64,000 nt of DNA from Hyphomicrobiaceae bacterium (GCA_025359185.1 JANYHF010000007.1:62001-126000); one strand, 5' to 3'. Numbered from the stretch's first letter, positions 1 to 9,808 are shown. Program-made: numbers and translations. Notes: generated by a model not told the origin, from the sequence alone.

Positions 1-1505
1 TTGAACACGGCATTGCCGATTCCGCTCGTCAGTCCATTGTGCCAGAAACCGCCGTCGCCCATGATTGAAATGGGCTTTTTGTTAGCCTTGACGTTGAAGG
101 CGGCCGCCGAGCTGGCACCTAGGCCATAACCCATCGTCGTTGCGCCGATGTTAAATGGTGCGTTGATCGAAAACAAATGGCAGCCGATGTCGGCTGACAC
201 ATGATGCGGGCCAAGCTCCCGTTCGACCAGTTTCATGGCGGAAAATATTGGCCGCTCTGGGCAGCCCGTGCAAAAACTGGGCGGACGCTGCGGTACCACG
301 GCGGCCAGCGCCTTGACACTCTCGTCTTCGAGCACCGATGGCTGGTTGGGTGCGCGCAAGTGATCTGGCAACGCCTCAGCCGAATATTTTGTTAAGAACT
401 TGCACAATCCACCTGACAGGACGGCGGCGGTATATTCGCCTGCCATTGGCAGCGTGTCTTTCCCTGCCAGTTTGGTTTGCACATTGGCCCGGCGCAGAAT
501 CGTGTTGAGAGCGTGCTCAATGAATTCCGGCTGGCCTTCTTCGACAACCAGCACCGCGTCTTTGCCGGTGGCAAATGAGACCACCTCGTCGTCGATCAGT
601 GGATAGGTAACATTCAGCACGTAAAGCGGCACCCGGCTGTTGCCCCAAATATCGGCAAGACCGAGGTTCTGCAGGGCGCGGATTACGCCGTTATACATGC
701 CGCCCTGCATGATGATGCCAACGCGCAGCAGATCTCCCGCAAAAACTTCGTTGAGACTGTTGTCCGTAATGAATTTGACGGCGGCAGGCCAGCGCTTCTC
801 GATCTTTTCCCTCTCGTGGAGGTAAGAGGCTGGCGGTAGGACGATGCGGCTGGTGTCACGTTTGGGGTTTTCCAGCGCCTGTTGCAACGTGAACGGTGGC
901 CGCTTGTTGGCTTTGGTTTTGAACGTGCCATGCAAATGGCAGCAGCGGATCCGGACTTCCAGCATCACAGGTGTGTTGGAGGCTTCCGATAGTTCAAAGC
1001 CTTTCTCCACAGCGTCGACGATGGAGGGTAGATTTGGTCGGGGATCGAGCAGCCAAATTTGCGACTTCATCGCGAAAGCGTGGCTCCGCTCCTGCATGAT
1101 TGAGGAGCCCTCACCGTAGTCCTCGCCAACAATAATCATTGCGCCGCCAGTGACACCGCCGGAGGCAAGATTTGCCAGGGCATCGGAGGCGACGTTGGTA
1201 CCCACAGTTGCCTTGAAGGCAACCGCACCCCGAATAGGATACATTACCGACGCTGAGAGTGCCGACGCGGCGGAGGCCTCGGACGCGCTGGCCTCGAAAC
1301 GCACACCGAGGTTCTCAAGGATGTCCTGCGCGTCTGCCAACACATCCATCAGATGCGAGATCGGCGCACCCTGGTAGCCAGCCACATAGCCGACGCCTGA
1401 CTGCAACAGCGCTTTGGTAATGGCCAGAATGCCTTCGCCGTGAAATTCATCGCCATCGCCGAGCTTCAGGTCCTCAACTTCGCGGACAAACGAGCGTTCG
1501 GCCAT
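1..1505 (-). CDS. iorA: Indolepyruvate ferredoxin oxidoreductase alpha subunit (partial)
   Basis: The reading frame begins at an ATG (1505) and runs off the left edge after about 501 residues, so the C-terminus is missing. The N-terminal half resembles the pyrimidine-binding part of 2-oxoacid oxidoreductases (GYQGAPISH near residue 45, KATVGTN near 105). After SFCTGCPERP comes the TPP-binding core with ADIGCH and the diphosphate/Mg motif MGDGGFWHNG at 60-90. IorA converts aryl-pyruvates such as indole-3-pyruvate to aryl-acetyl-CoA with ferredoxin as acceptor. An AAGG ribosome site lies 9 bases before the ATG. It is divergent from the flavoprotein at 1624, and an IorB partner is expected beyond the window. 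The family is clear; the actual 2-oxoacid substrate is inferred. Confidence 0.85.
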   Translation of the reverse strand, partial: MAERSFVREVEDLKLGDGDEFHGEGILAITKALLQSGVGYVAGYQGAPISHLMDVLADAQDILENLGVRFEASASEASAASALSASVMYPIRGAVAFKATVGTNVASDALANLASGGVTGGAMIIVGEDYGEGSSIMQERSHAFAMKSQIWLLDPRPNLPSIVDAVEKGFELSEASNTPVMLEVRIRCCHLHGTFKTKANKRPPFTLQQALENPKRDTSRIVLPPASYLHEREKIEKRWPAAVKFITDNSLNEVFAGDLLRVGIIMQGGMYNGVIRALQNLGLADIWGNSRVPLYVLNVTYPLIDDEVVSFATGKDAVLVVEEGQPEFIEHALNTILRRANVQTKLAGKDTLPMAGEYTAAVLSGGLCKFLTKYSAEALPDHLRAPNQPSVLEDESVKALAAVVPQRPPSFCTGCPERPIFSAMKLVERELGPHHVSADIGCHLFSINAPFNIGATTMGYGLGASSAAAFNVKANKKPISIMGDGGFWHNGLTSGIGNAVF

Positions 1506-1546
1506 GGCGGCGAACCTTCACAAGACATGACGGCGTGGTGATAAAA

Positions 1547-1576
1547 TTTATATGCCTCGGCCGCACCGCCCGTCAA
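1547..1576 (-). promoter_or_regulatory. Sigma70-like promoter for the iorA-type gene
   Basis: Reading the minus strand, TTGACG (1576-1571) is followed after 18 bases by TATAAA (1552-1547), about 40 bases before the iorA-type ATG. Both hexamers are close to consensus in a GC-rich genome. It lies back to back with the promoter-like site at 1588-1615, so the two divergent transcripts could share a regulator site in the 11 bases between the -35 boxes. Confidence 0.45.
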
Positions 1577-1587
1577 GGCAGACGCGA

Positions 1588-1615
1588 TTGACGAATGCTT
1601 TAGTTGTGAAATAAT
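1588..1615 (+). promoter_or_regulatory. Sigma70-like promoter for the flavoprotein operon
   Basis: TTGACG (1588-1593), a 16-base spacer and AATAAT (1610-1615) match -35 and -10 elements. The ATG of the downstream flavoprotein starts at 1624, only 8 bases past the -10, and no Shine-Dalgarno sequence is visible. A transcript starting 6-8 bases after the -10 would therefore be leaderless or almost so. Confidence 0.45.
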
Positions 1616-1623
1616 CTGCGGTC

Positions 1624-3945
1624 ATGAACATCGTGTGCATAGGTGGCGGACCCGCGGGGCTGTATTTCGCGCTTCTGATGAAGAAGGCGAACCCTACGCA
1701 CGAAATCACAGTGATCGAGCGCAACAAGCCCTATGACACGTTCGGCTGGGGTGTGGTGTTCTCGGATGCCACCATGGAAAATATGCGCATCTGGGATCCC
1801 GAGACCGCGCGGGACATCGAGGCAGCGTTCAACCATTGGGACGACATAGAGGTGCGCGTTCATGGCCGCGCCATGCGCACAACCGGCCACGGGTTTGTCG
1901 GCATAGGCCGCAAGCGTATGCTTAATATCCTGCAAGCCCGCTGCGAAGAGCTAGACGTTAAGCTGGTTTTCGAGCGCGAAGTTGAGAGCGATACGGAATT
2001 TCCTGAGGCCGATCTGATCGTTGCAACAGATGGGGTGAATTCGCGCATCCGCGGCCAATATGCCGACCGCTTCAAGCCGAATATCGAATTGCGGTCAAAC
2101 CGCTATATTTGGCTGGGTACTGAGAAGATATTCGATGCGTTTACGTTTGATTTTCAGCAAACCTCGTTGGGCTGGTTTCAAGCTCATATCTACAAGTTCG
2201 ATGCGACCCACTCGACTGTCATTATCGAGACGACGGAAGATACCTATCAGTTGCACGGCTTGGCGGAACTGGATCAGGAGCAGTCGCTGCGCTTCTGTGA
2301 GAAGTTGTTTTCGGACGTGCTTGATGGGGCCAAACTGATCGCCAATTCGCGGCATCAGCGCGGATCGGCTTGGCTCAATTTTACTCGCCTGATCTGCGAT
2401 GGCTGGCGGCATTTCAATGGCAAGAGCCACGTCGTCTTGATGGGCGACGCAGCACACACTGCCCATTTTTCCATTGGTGCTGGTACCAAGCTGGCATTGG
2501 AAGACGCCATTGAACTCACCCGCATGTTCAACACGTTCGGCCACAAGCGTGCCAGCATAACAACGGCACTCGCCCGCTACGAAGAGGCACGCCGCGTCGA
2601 GGTCGCACGCATCCAAAATGCCGCGCGCAACGCGATGGAATGGTTCGAGGACGTTGGCAGCCGGTATGTGACATTGCCGCCCGAGCAATTCATGTACAGC
2701 TTGCTCACCCGAAGCCAGAGAATTTCGCACGAAAACTTGCGTTTGCGCGATCCCGCATACGTGGAGATATTCGAGCGCTGGTTTGCTAACCGCGCTGGTG
2801 TACGAGTGCAATCGGAAAGCGCAAGCCATATGCCAATGCTGACGCCGTTCAGCTTGCGCGGGATGCGGCTGGAAAACCGCATCGTAATGTCGCCGATGGC
2901 GGTGTACTCGGCTGTTGAAGGCGTTCCTAGCGATTTCCACATGGTGCATCTTGGTGCCCGCGCGCTGGGCGGGGCCGCGCTGGTGTTCGGCGAAATGACC
3001 TGCGTATCAGCAGATGCGCGCATCACTCCGGGCTGCTGTGGTTTGTGGAACTCGGAGCAGGCCGCCGCCTGGAAGCGAATCACCGGTTTCATCCATGGCA
3101 ACAGCTCTGCGAAAGCAGCGTTGCAATTGGGTCATGCGGGCCGCAAGGGGTCGACGCGGGTTGCCTGGGAGGGCATGGATAAGCAGCTCGAAAATGGCAA
3201 TTGGCCGCTGATTTCGGCTTCGGCTGTGGCCTATCTTAAGGACGGCGCGGTCCCAAGGCCCATGACGCCGGACGACATGGCACGCGTCACGGAGGATTTC
3301 GTGCGTTCAACACGGCTGGGCGCTGAAGCCGGGTTCGATCTCCTTGAACTGCACTGCGCCCACGGTTATTTGCTATCGAGCTTCTTGTCACCATTAACAA
3401 ATCTTCGTACTGATGAATTCGGTGGTTCACTCACGAATCGCGCGCGTTTCCCGCTAGCCGTGTTCACTGCCGTGCGCAAGGTTTGGCCAAAGGAGAAGCC
3501 CTTTTCCGTCCGTCTCTCGTGCAGCGACTGGGCTGACGGCGGAACCACGCCGGAAGAGGCCACGCAGTTTGCGCGCATGTTCAAGGAGGCCGGTGCCGAT
3601 CTTATCGACTGTTCGTCGGGTCAGGTTTGGCATGATGACAATCCGGTCTACGGCCGGATGTACCAAACACCATTCTCTGACCGCATCCGCAACGAAGTAG
3701 GCATTGCCACGATCGCCGTCGGGGCGATCACCGATAGCGATCAATGCAATTCAATCATATCAGCCGGACGGGCCGACTTGTGCGCTCTGGCCCGTCCGCA
3801 TCTTTCGGACCCGGCTTGGCTGCTGCACGAGGCTGCCAAGATGGGCGTTCGCACGGTGCCGTGGCCAAAGCAGTATGTCAGCGGCAAGCAGCAATACGAG
3901 ACGCTGCTGAGCCGGCAGCCAGCAAAACCTGGGGCCAAGCGATGA
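1624..3945 (+). CDS. Fused flavin monooxygenase/Old Yellow Enzyme, 2-aminobenzoyl-CoA monooxygenase/reductase type
   Basis: This 773-residue protein has two flavoenzyme modules. Residues 1 to about 395 form an aromatic-hydroxylase FAD domain ([11 protein letters not shown] at the N-terminus, MGDAAHT near 270). Residues about 405-773 form an Old Yellow Enzyme barrel ([23 protein letters not shown] near 576, DEFGGS). The combination is known from 2-aminobenzoyl-CoA monooxygenase/reductase, which hydroxylates and then dearomatises anthraniloyl-CoA; database annotation often reads 'bifunctional salicylyl-CoA 5-hydroxylase/oxidoreductase'. It heads a run with enoyl-CoA hydratase, acyl-CoA dehydrogenase and RidA, which fits later beta-oxidation-like steps and removal of an enamine. 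No CoA ligase is in the window, so the substrate is unproven. Confidence 0.85.
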   Translation: MNIVCIGGGPAGLYFALLMKKANPTHEITVIERNKPYDTFGWGVVFSDATMENMRIWDPETARDIEAAFNHWDDIEVRVHGRAMRTTGHGFVGIGRKRMLNILQARCEELDVKLVFEREVESDTEFPEADLIVATDGVNSRIRGQYADRFKPNIELRSNRYIWLGTEKIFDAFTFDFQQTSLGWFQAHIYKFDATHSTVIIETTEDTYQLHGLAELDQEQSLRFCEKLFSDVLDGAKLIANSRHQRGSAWLNFTRLICDGWRHFNGKSHVVLMGDAAHTAHFSIGAGTKLALEDAIELTRMFNTFGHKRASITTALARYEEARRVEVARIQNAARNAMEWFEDVGSRYVTLPPEQFMYSLLTRSQRISHENLRLRDPAYVEIFERWFANRAGVRVQSESASHMPMLTPFSLRGMRLENRIVMSPMAVYSAVEGVPSDFHMVHLGARALGGAALVFGEMTCVSADARITPGCCGLWNSEQAAAWKRITGFIHGNSSAKAALQLGHAGRKGSTRVAWEGMDKQLENGNWPLISASAVAYLKDGAVPRPMTPDDMARVTEDFVRSTRLGAEAGFDLLELHCAHGYLLSSFLSPLTNLRTDEFGGSLTNRARFPLAVFTAVRKVWPKEKPFSVRLSCSDWADGGTTPEEATQFARMFKEAGADLIDCSSGQVWHDDNPVYGRMYQTPFSDRIRNEVGIATIAVGAITDSDQCNSIISAGRADLCALARPHLSDPAWLLHEAAKMGVRTVPWPKQYVSGKQQYETLLSRQPAKPGAKR

Positions 3946-3986
3946 CAAGCGATTTGTGTACAGAATAGCGGTGAGGTGATGACCCG

Positions 3987-4853
3987 ATGACCGGCTCCAA
4001 CGACGGCGCCAAAGACAACGCCATGCAAGCACAAAGGCGGCCGTTTGCTGGGTATTCGGCGCGGTACTTCCGTTTCGCCGCCCCCGGCGATGGGCGCGTC
4101 GCCACCATCACCCTCAACCGGCCGGAAAAGAAGAATCCACTAACCTTCGAAAGCTATTGCGAGTTGAAAGACCTGTTCGGCGCTTTGCGTCAGGCAAGTG
4201 ACGTGCGGGCCGTGGTGTTGACAGGTGAAGCTGGAAATTTTTGTTCGGGCGGCGATGTGTACGAGATTATCGAGCCGCTGACCCGCATGTCGGCGCCGGA
4301 CTTATTGGCATTTACACGCATGACTGGCGATCTGATCAAGGCCATCCGCCTTGCGCCCCAACCAGTGATAGCTGCGATTGACGGTGTCTGCACAGGGGCC
4401 GGCGCCATGTTGGCACTGGCCGCCGACATACGGCTGGGCACGGAGCGTGCAAAAACTGCTTTCCTGTTCACCCGGGTTGGTCTGGCGGGTGCCGATATGG
4501 GCGCTTGCGGATTGTTGCCGCGGATGATCGGGCAGGGCCGTGCGACAGAGTTGTTGCTGACTGGCCGCACCATGACGGCGGACGAAGGCGCGGCCTGGGG
4601 TTTCTACAACGCGCTGGTTTCCCCGGACGCCATTCTAGTCGAAGCGCAAGCTCTTGCCCGGTCGCTTGCCGATGGTCCCTGGTTTGCTCATGGCATCACC
4701 AAAACCATGCTCAATCAGGAAATGGCCATGGGGCTCGACCAAATGCTGGAAGCCGAAGCGCAAGCCCAGGCGTTGTGTATGATGACGGGTGATTTCAAGC
4801 GTGCGTTTGAGGCCTTTTCGGCCAAGCGCAAGCCCGTTTTCATGGGCAATTAA
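3987..4853 (+). CDS. Enoyl-CoA hydratase/isomerase family protein
   Basis: Crotonase-fold protein of 288 residues. [11 protein letters not shown] (about 43-53), FCSGGDV in the first oxyanion-hole region and [17 protein letters not shown] (about 133-149) in the second are all visible. It would hydrate or isomerise a cyclic or linear enoyl-CoA. GAGGTG eight bases before the ATG supports the start. It sits 41 bases after the dearomatising flavoenzyme and 17 bases before an acyl-CoA dehydrogenase, so one transcript and one CoA-thioester pathway are likely. The exact substrate cannot be read from sequence. Confidence 0.85.
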   Translation: MTGSNDGAKDNAMQAQRRPFAGYSARYFRFAAPGDGRVATITLNRPEKKNPLTFESYCELKDLFGALRQASDVRAVVLTGEAGNFCSGGDVYEIIEPLTRMSAPDLLAFTRMTGDLIKAIRLAPQPVIAAIDGVCTGAGAMLALAADIRLGTERAKTAFLFTRVGLAGADMGACGLLPRMIGQGRATELLLTGRTMTADEGAAWGFYNALVSPDAILVEAQALARSLADGPWFAHGITKTMLNQEMAMGLDQMLEAEAQAQALCMMTGDFKRAFEAFSAKRKPVFMGN

Positions 4854-4870
4854 GTGTCCGAGGTTTGTTG

Positions 4871-6052
4871 ATGCTCAGCGCGCCAAAAGACCATTTGGGC
4901 TGGCCGTTTTTTGAACCCCGCCATCGGGAACTGGCGGCGCAAGCGGATGCGTTTGGCTTTGAGATTGGCCACAAGGATCATGCCAACGTCGATCAAGCCT
5001 GCCGGAGCCTTGTGACGGCCCTGGGTCAAGCTGGCCTGACTCGCCATTGCGTCCCGGCGGCCTTTGGCGGCATCGCCGATGAATTGGACTCGCGCAGCCT
5101 TTGCCTGATCCGTGAGACTCTCGCCTTTCATGACGGTCTGGCCGATTTTGCATTTATCATGCAAGGCCTGGGTACCGGCCCTATCAGCCTCGAAGGTAGC
5201 CTGGCTCAGCGTCAGGCTGTTTTGCCTAAAGTGGCACGCGGCGATTGGATCGCAGCTTTTGCGCTGACCGAGCCCGAAGCAGGGTCAGACGTTGCGGCGA
5301 TAACGTGCGATGCCAAGCGCAGTGGTGACACTTACCTTCTGACTGGCGAAAAAACGTGGATTTCCAACGGAGGCATTGCCGATGTCTACTGCGTTTTTGC
5401 GCGCACTGGTGAAGCGCCCGGTGTTCGAGGCCTTTCCGCCTTTGTTGTCTATCCCGACATGGAGGGCTTCGAGATAGCCGAGCGGCTGGAGGTATTGGCG
5501 CCGCACCCCCTGGCCCGGATTCGATTGAGCCAGTGCAAAGTGTCAGCCGCAAATCTCATCGGCAAGCCAGGCGAAGGCTTTAAGCTGGCCATGCGCTCGT
5601 TGGATATATTTCGCGCCTCCGTAGCCGCTGCGGCCCTCGGCTTTGCCCGCCGCGCATTTGCCGAAGCGGCACAACGCGCGACCGCGCGCCGTATGTTCGG
5701 GTGCAGTCTGGCCGACATGCAGATCACCCAGAGCAAGCTCGCCGATATGGCGACCGCGATCGATGCGGCCGCCCTGCTCACCTATCGCGCAGCCTGGCAA
5801 AGGGACGTGCAGCATGTGGCGACCACCAAGGAAGCCGCCATGGCGAAGTTGACGGCTACCGAGTCCGCGCAGCAGGTGATCGACGCGGCTGTGCAAATGT
5901 TCGGTGCCGAAGGCTTACGCGCCGGCTCGATCACTGAGCGGCTGTACCGTGAGATCCGCGCTTTGCGCATTTACGAAGGGGCGAGCGAAGTGCAGAAGCT
6001 GATTATCGCTCGTGAGGTGCTCAAGCCCTTTCAAGGAAAACTGAAGGTATGA
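4871..6052 (+). CDS. Acyl-CoA dehydrogenase
   Basis: A 393-residue FAD flavoprotein with all acyl-CoA dehydrogenase landmarks: AFALTEPEAGSD (about 134-145), TGEKTWISNG for flavin and substrate contacts, and RIYEGASEVQ near 368, holding the glutamate that usually acts as base. TTG codons at 4865 and 4868 precede the ATG; the ATG at 4871 is preferred because AGG lies 7 bases upstream. It would oxidise a CoA thioester from the preceding steps, probably passing electrons to ETF. The stop overlaps the RidA start by four bases (ATGA), indicating translational coupling. Confidence 0.87.
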   Translation: MLSAPKDHLGWPFFEPRHRELAAQADAFGFEIGHKDHANVDQACRSLVTALGQAGLTRHCVPAAFGGIADELDSRSLCLIRETLAFHDGLADFAFIMQGLGTGPISLEGSLAQRQAVLPKVARGDWIAAFALTEPEAGSDVAAITCDAKRSGDTYLLTGEKTWISNGGIADVYCVFARTGEAPGVRGLSAFVVYPDMEGFEIAERLEVLAPHPLARIRLSQCKVSAANLIGKPGEGFKLAMRSLDIFRASVAAAALGFARRAFAEAAQRATARRMFGCSLADMQITQSKLADMATAIDAAALLTYRAAWQRDVQHVATTKEAAMAKLTATESAQQVIDAAVQMFGAEGLRAGSITERLYREIRALRIYEGASEVQKLIIAREVLKPFQGKLKV

Positions 6053-6492
6053 CGGATCAATCCAACAAAGTGGCGCCGACGCTGCACCAGATTTTGCAAC
6101 CGGACGGGTGGGTAAAACCCAGGGGTTATGCCAACGGAATTTCCGCCTCCGGCCGGACTATTTACGTTGCTGGACAAGTGGGCTGGAATGCGCAAGGTCA
6201 ATTCGAGAGCGACGATCTCGTGGCGCAGACCGGGCAGGCGCTGCGCAATGTGGTAGCCGTGCTTGCCGTTGGCGGGGCGGGCCCCGAACACCTCACAAGC
6301 ATGACCTGGTATTTCACCGACAAGGCCGAGTATCTCGCAAGACTTCCGGAAATCGGCACCATATACCGCCATACTATTGGCCGGCACTTTCCTACCATGG
6401 CCGCGATCGAAGTCAGCGCGCTAATGGAAGGCCGTGCCAAGATTGAAATTCAGGCTATCGCCGTGTTGCCGGCCCAGCTTGAGGCGACGTGA
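6049..6492 (+). CDS. RidA family protein (putative enamine/imine deaminase)
   Basis: 147 residues with the YjgF/RidA fold signature: GYANGISASG, YVAGQVGWNAQG and a C-terminal IEIQAIAVL strand. Classic RidA carries a catalytic arginine in a P-A-R motif near the C-terminus; here the same place reads FPTMAAIEV, so that arginine appears absent and the protein belongs to a divergent Rid subgroup. It is coupled (ATGA) to the acyl-CoA dehydrogenase. Hydrolysis of an enamine made when anthraniloyl-CoA is dearomatised would suit the context; this is inference. It could also be a non-catalytic or ring-fission-type member. Confidence 0.8.
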   Translation: MTDQSNKVAPTLHQILQPDGWVKPRGYANGISASGRTIYVAGQVGWNAQGQFESDDLVAQTGQALRNVVAVLAVGGAGPEHLTSMTWYFTDKAEYLARLPEIGTIYRHTIGRHFPTMAAIEVSALMEGRAKIEIQAIAVLPAQLEAT

Positions 6493-6495
6493 CCA

Positions 6496-7269
6496 ATGGA
6501 TTGCCCGCTGCAAACCCGGCCAACAGACGCCACGCCGCCGATGATCGAATTGCGCAGCGTTAACAAATGGTTTGGCTCTTTTCATGCGCTGAAGGACGTC
6601 TCGCTCAGCGTCGGCGTGGGCAAGCGGGTCGTTATCTGCGGTCCGTCCGGCTCGGGCAAGTCGACGCTGATCCGCTGTATAAACCGTTTGGAAACCCACC
6701 AGTCCGGCCAAATCCTGGTCGAAGGCATCGAATTGACGCCGAAACTCGCCGATATCGCCAAGATCCGCAGCGAGGTCGGCATGGTCTTCCAGCAGTTCAA
6801 TCTGTTCCCGCACTTGACCGTGCTGGACAATCTCACGCTCGCCCCCCGGCAAGTCCGCAAAATGCCTAGAAAGGCGGCGGAGGAGCGCGCCATGCAATAT
6901 TTAGAACGGGTGCGGATCGGTGAGCAGGCGCGCAAATATCCCAATCAACTTTCGGGCGGCCAGCAGCAACGCGTCGCCATCGCGCGGGCCTTGTGCATGG
7001 AGCCCAAGGTGATGCTTTTCGACGAGCCGACATCGGCGCTCGACCCCGAAATGATCAAGGAAGTGCTCGATGTTATGATCGAACTGGCTGAGGAGCACAT
7101 GACCATGATTTGCGTGACGCACGAAATGGGCTTTGCTCGTACCGTCGCAGATACCATGATTTTCATGGACCATGGCCAGATTGGCGAGGTGGCTCCAGCG
7201 GCCGAGTTCTTTGCATCACCCAAGAATGAGCGGACGCAACTGTTTCTCAGTCAAATTCTCGCGCATTGA
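6496..7269 (+). CDS. Polar amino-acid ABC transporter ATPase (GlnQ/HisP type)
   Basis: 257-residue nucleotide-binding subunit. Walker [10 protein letters not shown] lies near residues 49-57, the Q-loop is in [12 protein letters not shown], the signature LSGGQQQ is near 152 and Walker [13 protein letters not shown] near 172. [11 protein letters not shown] is typical of the polar amino-acid uptake group. GAGG lies 11 bases before ATG 6496; an internal ATG at 6541 is possible. The matching binding protein (11081) and permease (11981) are encoded 4 kb downstream, separated by an opposed aminotransferase and two enzymes, so the transporter operon appears split. It probably imports the substrate of this island. 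Confidence 0.88.
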   Translation: MDCPLQTRPTDATPPMIELRSVNKWFGSFHALKDVSLSVGVGKRVVICGPSGSGKSTLIRCINRLETHQSGQILVEGIELTPKLADIAKIRSEVGMVFQQFNLFPHLTVLDNLTLAPRQVRKMPRKAAEERAMQYLERVRIGEQARKYPNQLSGGQQQRVAIARALCMEPKVMLFDEPTSALDPEMIKEVLDVMIELAEEHMTMICVTHEMGFARTVADTMIFMDHGQIGEVAPAAEFFASPKNERTQLFLSQILAH

Positions 7270-7281
7270 ACCACGGCAGGG

Positions 7282-8433
7282 CTAGCAGAGGAACCGCTCA
7301 AACCGGTCCATAGCTTCGTCGAGAAGTTTATCGCTCTTGGCATAGCACAGGCGAATGAGAGTTTCGGCCCCCGTACCAAAGGCGCTGCCTGGCGCCAAGC
7401 CGACACGGGCTGCGGTGACTGTCTGCTTGCAGAAGGCAAGCGTGTCATGCACGCCGTCAACCTCGAACATGGCATAAAACGCGCCTTCGCTCGGGATCTC
7501 GCGCACGCGCGGCATGGCCGCCAGACGTTGCGAAATGACGTTTCGGCCGGCCCCGCAGCGCTCAACGAACCCCGCAACAAACGCTTCACCATCGTCTAGG
7601 GCCGCTACTGCGCCATATTGAAGAAACAGTGGTGCCGACGAGGTATTGAATTCGATCAGCTTTTGCGAGGTTGGCATGAACCATTCGGGGAATACCAGCC
7701 AGCCAAGCCGCCAGCCGGTCATGGCCCAGCTTTTTGAAAATGAGTTGAGGACGAAAACAGCATCGTCTGCCGACGCAATTTCCAGAAAGGAAAAGGCAAC
7801 AGGCCGGTCATAGACAATGCGGTGGTAGACCTCATCGGCCAAAATGGAAATGCCGCGTTCGCGAGCAAATGTGAGCAAGGCTTGCGCTTGGGTCCTGCCT
7901 ATGGTCCAGCCAGTCGGATTGGCAGGTGAGGCGAGATAGATCAATTTTGTCCCGGGCACGCAGACCTCGAAGACCGTATTGAGGTCAAGCGACCAACCGC
8001 TGGTGTTACGCGAGAGGGGCACTTCCTTGACAGACGCACCGGCAATCGTCATGGCGCGGATGACATTAGGCCAGGAGGGCGTAATCGCTACGGCTTTGCT
8101 GCCGGCCTCAAGCAACGCCTGACAAACGATTTGAACTGCGTTGATCCCTGCTGAGGTAACCGCAATTCGCGCGTCCACCACGGGCGTTCCATAGAGCCGT
8201 AGCAAATAGCGGCTGATGGCATCGCGCAATTCGGGAATGCCGCGATTGTGGGTGTAGAAAGTTTTCCCCGCTCGCAAAGCGCTTGCCGCCGCGTCGCAAA
8301 TAAAGTCCGGGGTTGGGACATCGGGTTCGCCTGCCCATAAGCCGATCACACCAGGTATGGCCGCGCCCATCCGCCAGACTTCCAGGATCGGAGAATCCGC
8401 CATGGCTTCAATGTCGGCCCTGATCAGACTCAT
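7282..8433 (-). CDS. PLP-dependent class I/II aminotransferase
   Basis: Fold-type I aminotransferase of 383 residues from ATG 8433, which has AGGGGG 7 bases upstream; a GTG nine codons earlier (8460) is less likely. YLASPANPTGW, ILADEVYH and the PLP-lysine segment NSFSKSWAMTGWRLGW are visible. Such enzymes convert amino acids to 2-oxoacids. Its place next to amino-acid uptake genes and opposite an arylpyruvate:ferredoxin oxidoreductase suggests it supplies the 2-oxoacid, for example indolepyruvate from tryptophan; this is inferred only. It is tail-to-tail with the ABC ATPase with a 12-base gap and divergent from the RutA-like monooxygenase. Confidence 0.85.
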   Translation of the reverse strand: MSLIRADIEAMADSPILEVWRMGAAIPGVIGLWAGEPDVPTPDFICDAAASALRAGKTFYTHNRGIPELRDAISRYLLRLYGTPVVDARIAVTSAGINAVQIVCQALLEAGSKAVAITPSWPNVIRAMTIAGASVKEVPLSRNTSGWSLDLNTVFEVCVPGTKLIYLASPANPTGWTIGRTQAQALLTFARERGISILADEVYHRIVYDRPVAFSFLEIASADDAVFVLNSFSKSWAMTGWRLGWLVFPEWFMPTSQKLIEFNTSSAPLFLQYGAVAALDDGEAFVAGFVERCGAGRNVISQRLAAMPRVREIPSEGAFYAMFEVDGVHDTLAFCKQTVTAARVGLAPGSAFGTGAETLIRLCYAKSDKLLDEAMDRFERFLC

Positions 8434-8517
8434 GACCCGCCCCCTATTGCCCAATTCCACTGCATCTATCTGATTTTACTTAGTTATTGCGTGACTAGAC
8501 GGATCAGCCGCAGTCCC

Positions 8518-8543
8518 TTGACTGCAGACTCTAACCCTATAAT
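8518..8543 (+). promoter_or_regulatory. Possible promoter and repeat upstream of the flavin monooxygenase
   Basis: TATAAT occurs at 8538-8543, preceded by TTGACT at 8518-8523, but the 14-base spacing is too short for a standard promoter. Just after it GCAAATAGG occurs twice in tandem (8562-8570, 8571-8579), which could be a regulator site. Weak evidence. Confidence 0.25.
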
Positions 8544-8589
8544 CTGCTCTGCAGCAATGGTGCAAATAGGGCAAATAGGGCTTGCAGAC

Positions 8590-8655
8590 ATGAGCTGGCT
8601 AAGGCCGTCTGACGAAGTTTTTCAGCTGCGCATCGGGGCTTCATCGATAACATGA
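8590..8655 (+). CDS. Possible 21-residue upstream ORF coupled to the monooxygenase
   Basis: An ATG at 8590 with AGGG upstream opens a 21-codon frame ending SSIT whose TGA overlaps the ATG of the monooxygenase (ATGA at 8652-8655). The overlap is the arrangement used for translational coupling. The peptide resembles nothing known and may be a chance ORF. Confidence 0.22.
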   Translation: MSWLRPSDEVFQLRIGASSIT

Positions 8656-9746
8656 CCGTCAGGCCACATCCATTGCGCGGGCCTAACCGCTTTAAGTTGG
8701 GAGTGTTCTCCACCAATGCTGATGGCGGGCTTGCCATTACGGATGTTCTCGAAAGATGGGCCGCCAGCTGGGACGAAAACGTATTTGTCGCGCAGCTGGC
8801 TGATCGCACAGGGCTTGAATTTCTTCTTCCGATAGCCCGATGGAAAGGCTTTGGCGGCAAGAACCGTGTCCGCGAATGGTCCTTTGAAACTTTCACCTGG
8901 GCCGCGGGCTTGGCAGCCCTGACCGAACGCATTGCTGTGTTTATGACCGTGCATGTGCCCCTCGTCCATCCACTTTACGCAGCCAAGGCTCTGTCCACCG
9001 TCGATCACATCAGCAAAGGCCGGGCGGGCCTCAATATCGTGTGCGGCTGGAACCCGCAAGAATTTGCCATGTTTGGCGTGACGCTTGCCGATCGGGGTTA
9101 TGACCAGGCACGTGAATGGCTGGATGTGATCGAACGCGCTTACAGCTCCACCGAGCCGTTCGACTTTGATGGCGCATACTATCAATTGAAAGGTGTTGTC
9201 AGCAGGCCCGCGAGCCTTCAGCGGCCGCGTCCTTTGACTATGAACGCCGCGTTCGGCGCGCCCGGACGTGACTTTGCCGCGCAAACCTGCGATTGCCTGT
9301 TCACAACATTTTCCGAGCTGGCAGACGGTCGGGGGCACGTTGCCGACATGGATCAGCGTGCCAAAGCCCTTGGGCGCAGTATTGATGTCTATACGGTTTG
9401 CCATGTCGTGTGCCGGGAGACGGATGCCGAGGCCGAAGCCTACTACGAGCGCTATGCCACGGCATTGGCCGATCACGCTGCAGTCGACGCGCATATGGCC
9501 GGCAAGAAAGCATTTGCCCAATCGCATGACGCTGCCGCCTTCGCGCTTTACCGCAAGCGCTTTGCCGGCGGTGCCGGCAGCTTTCCGCTCATCGGCAGCC
9601 CCGAACATATCGTTTCCAGCCTGCAGGAAATCGCCCGCGCGGGCTACAAAGGTGCAGCCTTGTCATTCGTAAACTACAGCCAGGAAATGCCGTTCTTCTG
9701 CGAGCGGGTACTGCCGCTCATGATACAAGCGGGATTGCGGACGTGA
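8652..9746 (+). CDS. LLM-class flavin-dependent monooxygenase, RutA-like
   Basis: A 364-residue luciferase-like TIM-barrel. WKGFGGK (about 59-65), [41 protein letters not shown] and the C-terminal IGSPEHIV match the group C FMN/FADH2 enzymes that include pyrimidine oxygenase RutA and dimethylsulfone monooxygenase SfnG. RutA cleaves an amide C-N bond through a flavin-N5-peroxide. A separate flavin reductase is needed and is not seen here. The stop overlaps an upstream GTG/ATG region of the next gene, so the two are probably co-translated. Oxidative opening of a lactam or other heterocycle is a reasonable guess; the substrate is unknown. Confidence 0.82.
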   Translation: MTVRPHPLRGPNRFKLGVFSTNADGGLAITDVLERWAASWDENVFVAQLADRTGLEFLLPIARWKGFGGKNRVREWSFETFTWAAGLAALTERIAVFMTVHVPLVHPLYAAKALSTVDHISKGRAGLNIVCGWNPQEFAMFGVTLADRGYDQAREWLDVIERAYSSTEPFDFDGAYYQLKGVVSRPASLQRPRPLTMNAAFGAPGRDFAAQTCDCLFTTFSELADGRGHVADMDQRAKALGRSIDVYTVCHVVCRETDAEAEAYYERYATALADHAAVDAHMAGKKAFAQSHDAAAFALYRKRFAGGAGSFPLIGSPEHIVSSLQEIARAGYKGAALSFVNYSQEMPFFCERVLPLMIQAGLRT

Positions 9747-9808
9747 TTGCATATCCTACGAGTGTCGTGCAGCATCGTGGCTGCGGGTTGAACCGCGGGG
9801 GTAAAGTC

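Noticed and set aside
2095-2949. Long open frame antisense to the fused flavoenzyme gene
   Set aside because: Its sequence is low in family-like motifs and mirrors the GC-biased codons of the plus-strand gene, which has clear flavoenzyme motifs.
8622-9608. 328-codon frame antisense to the RutA-like gene
   Set aside because: No domain or ribosome site; a shadow of the plus-strand monooxygenase.
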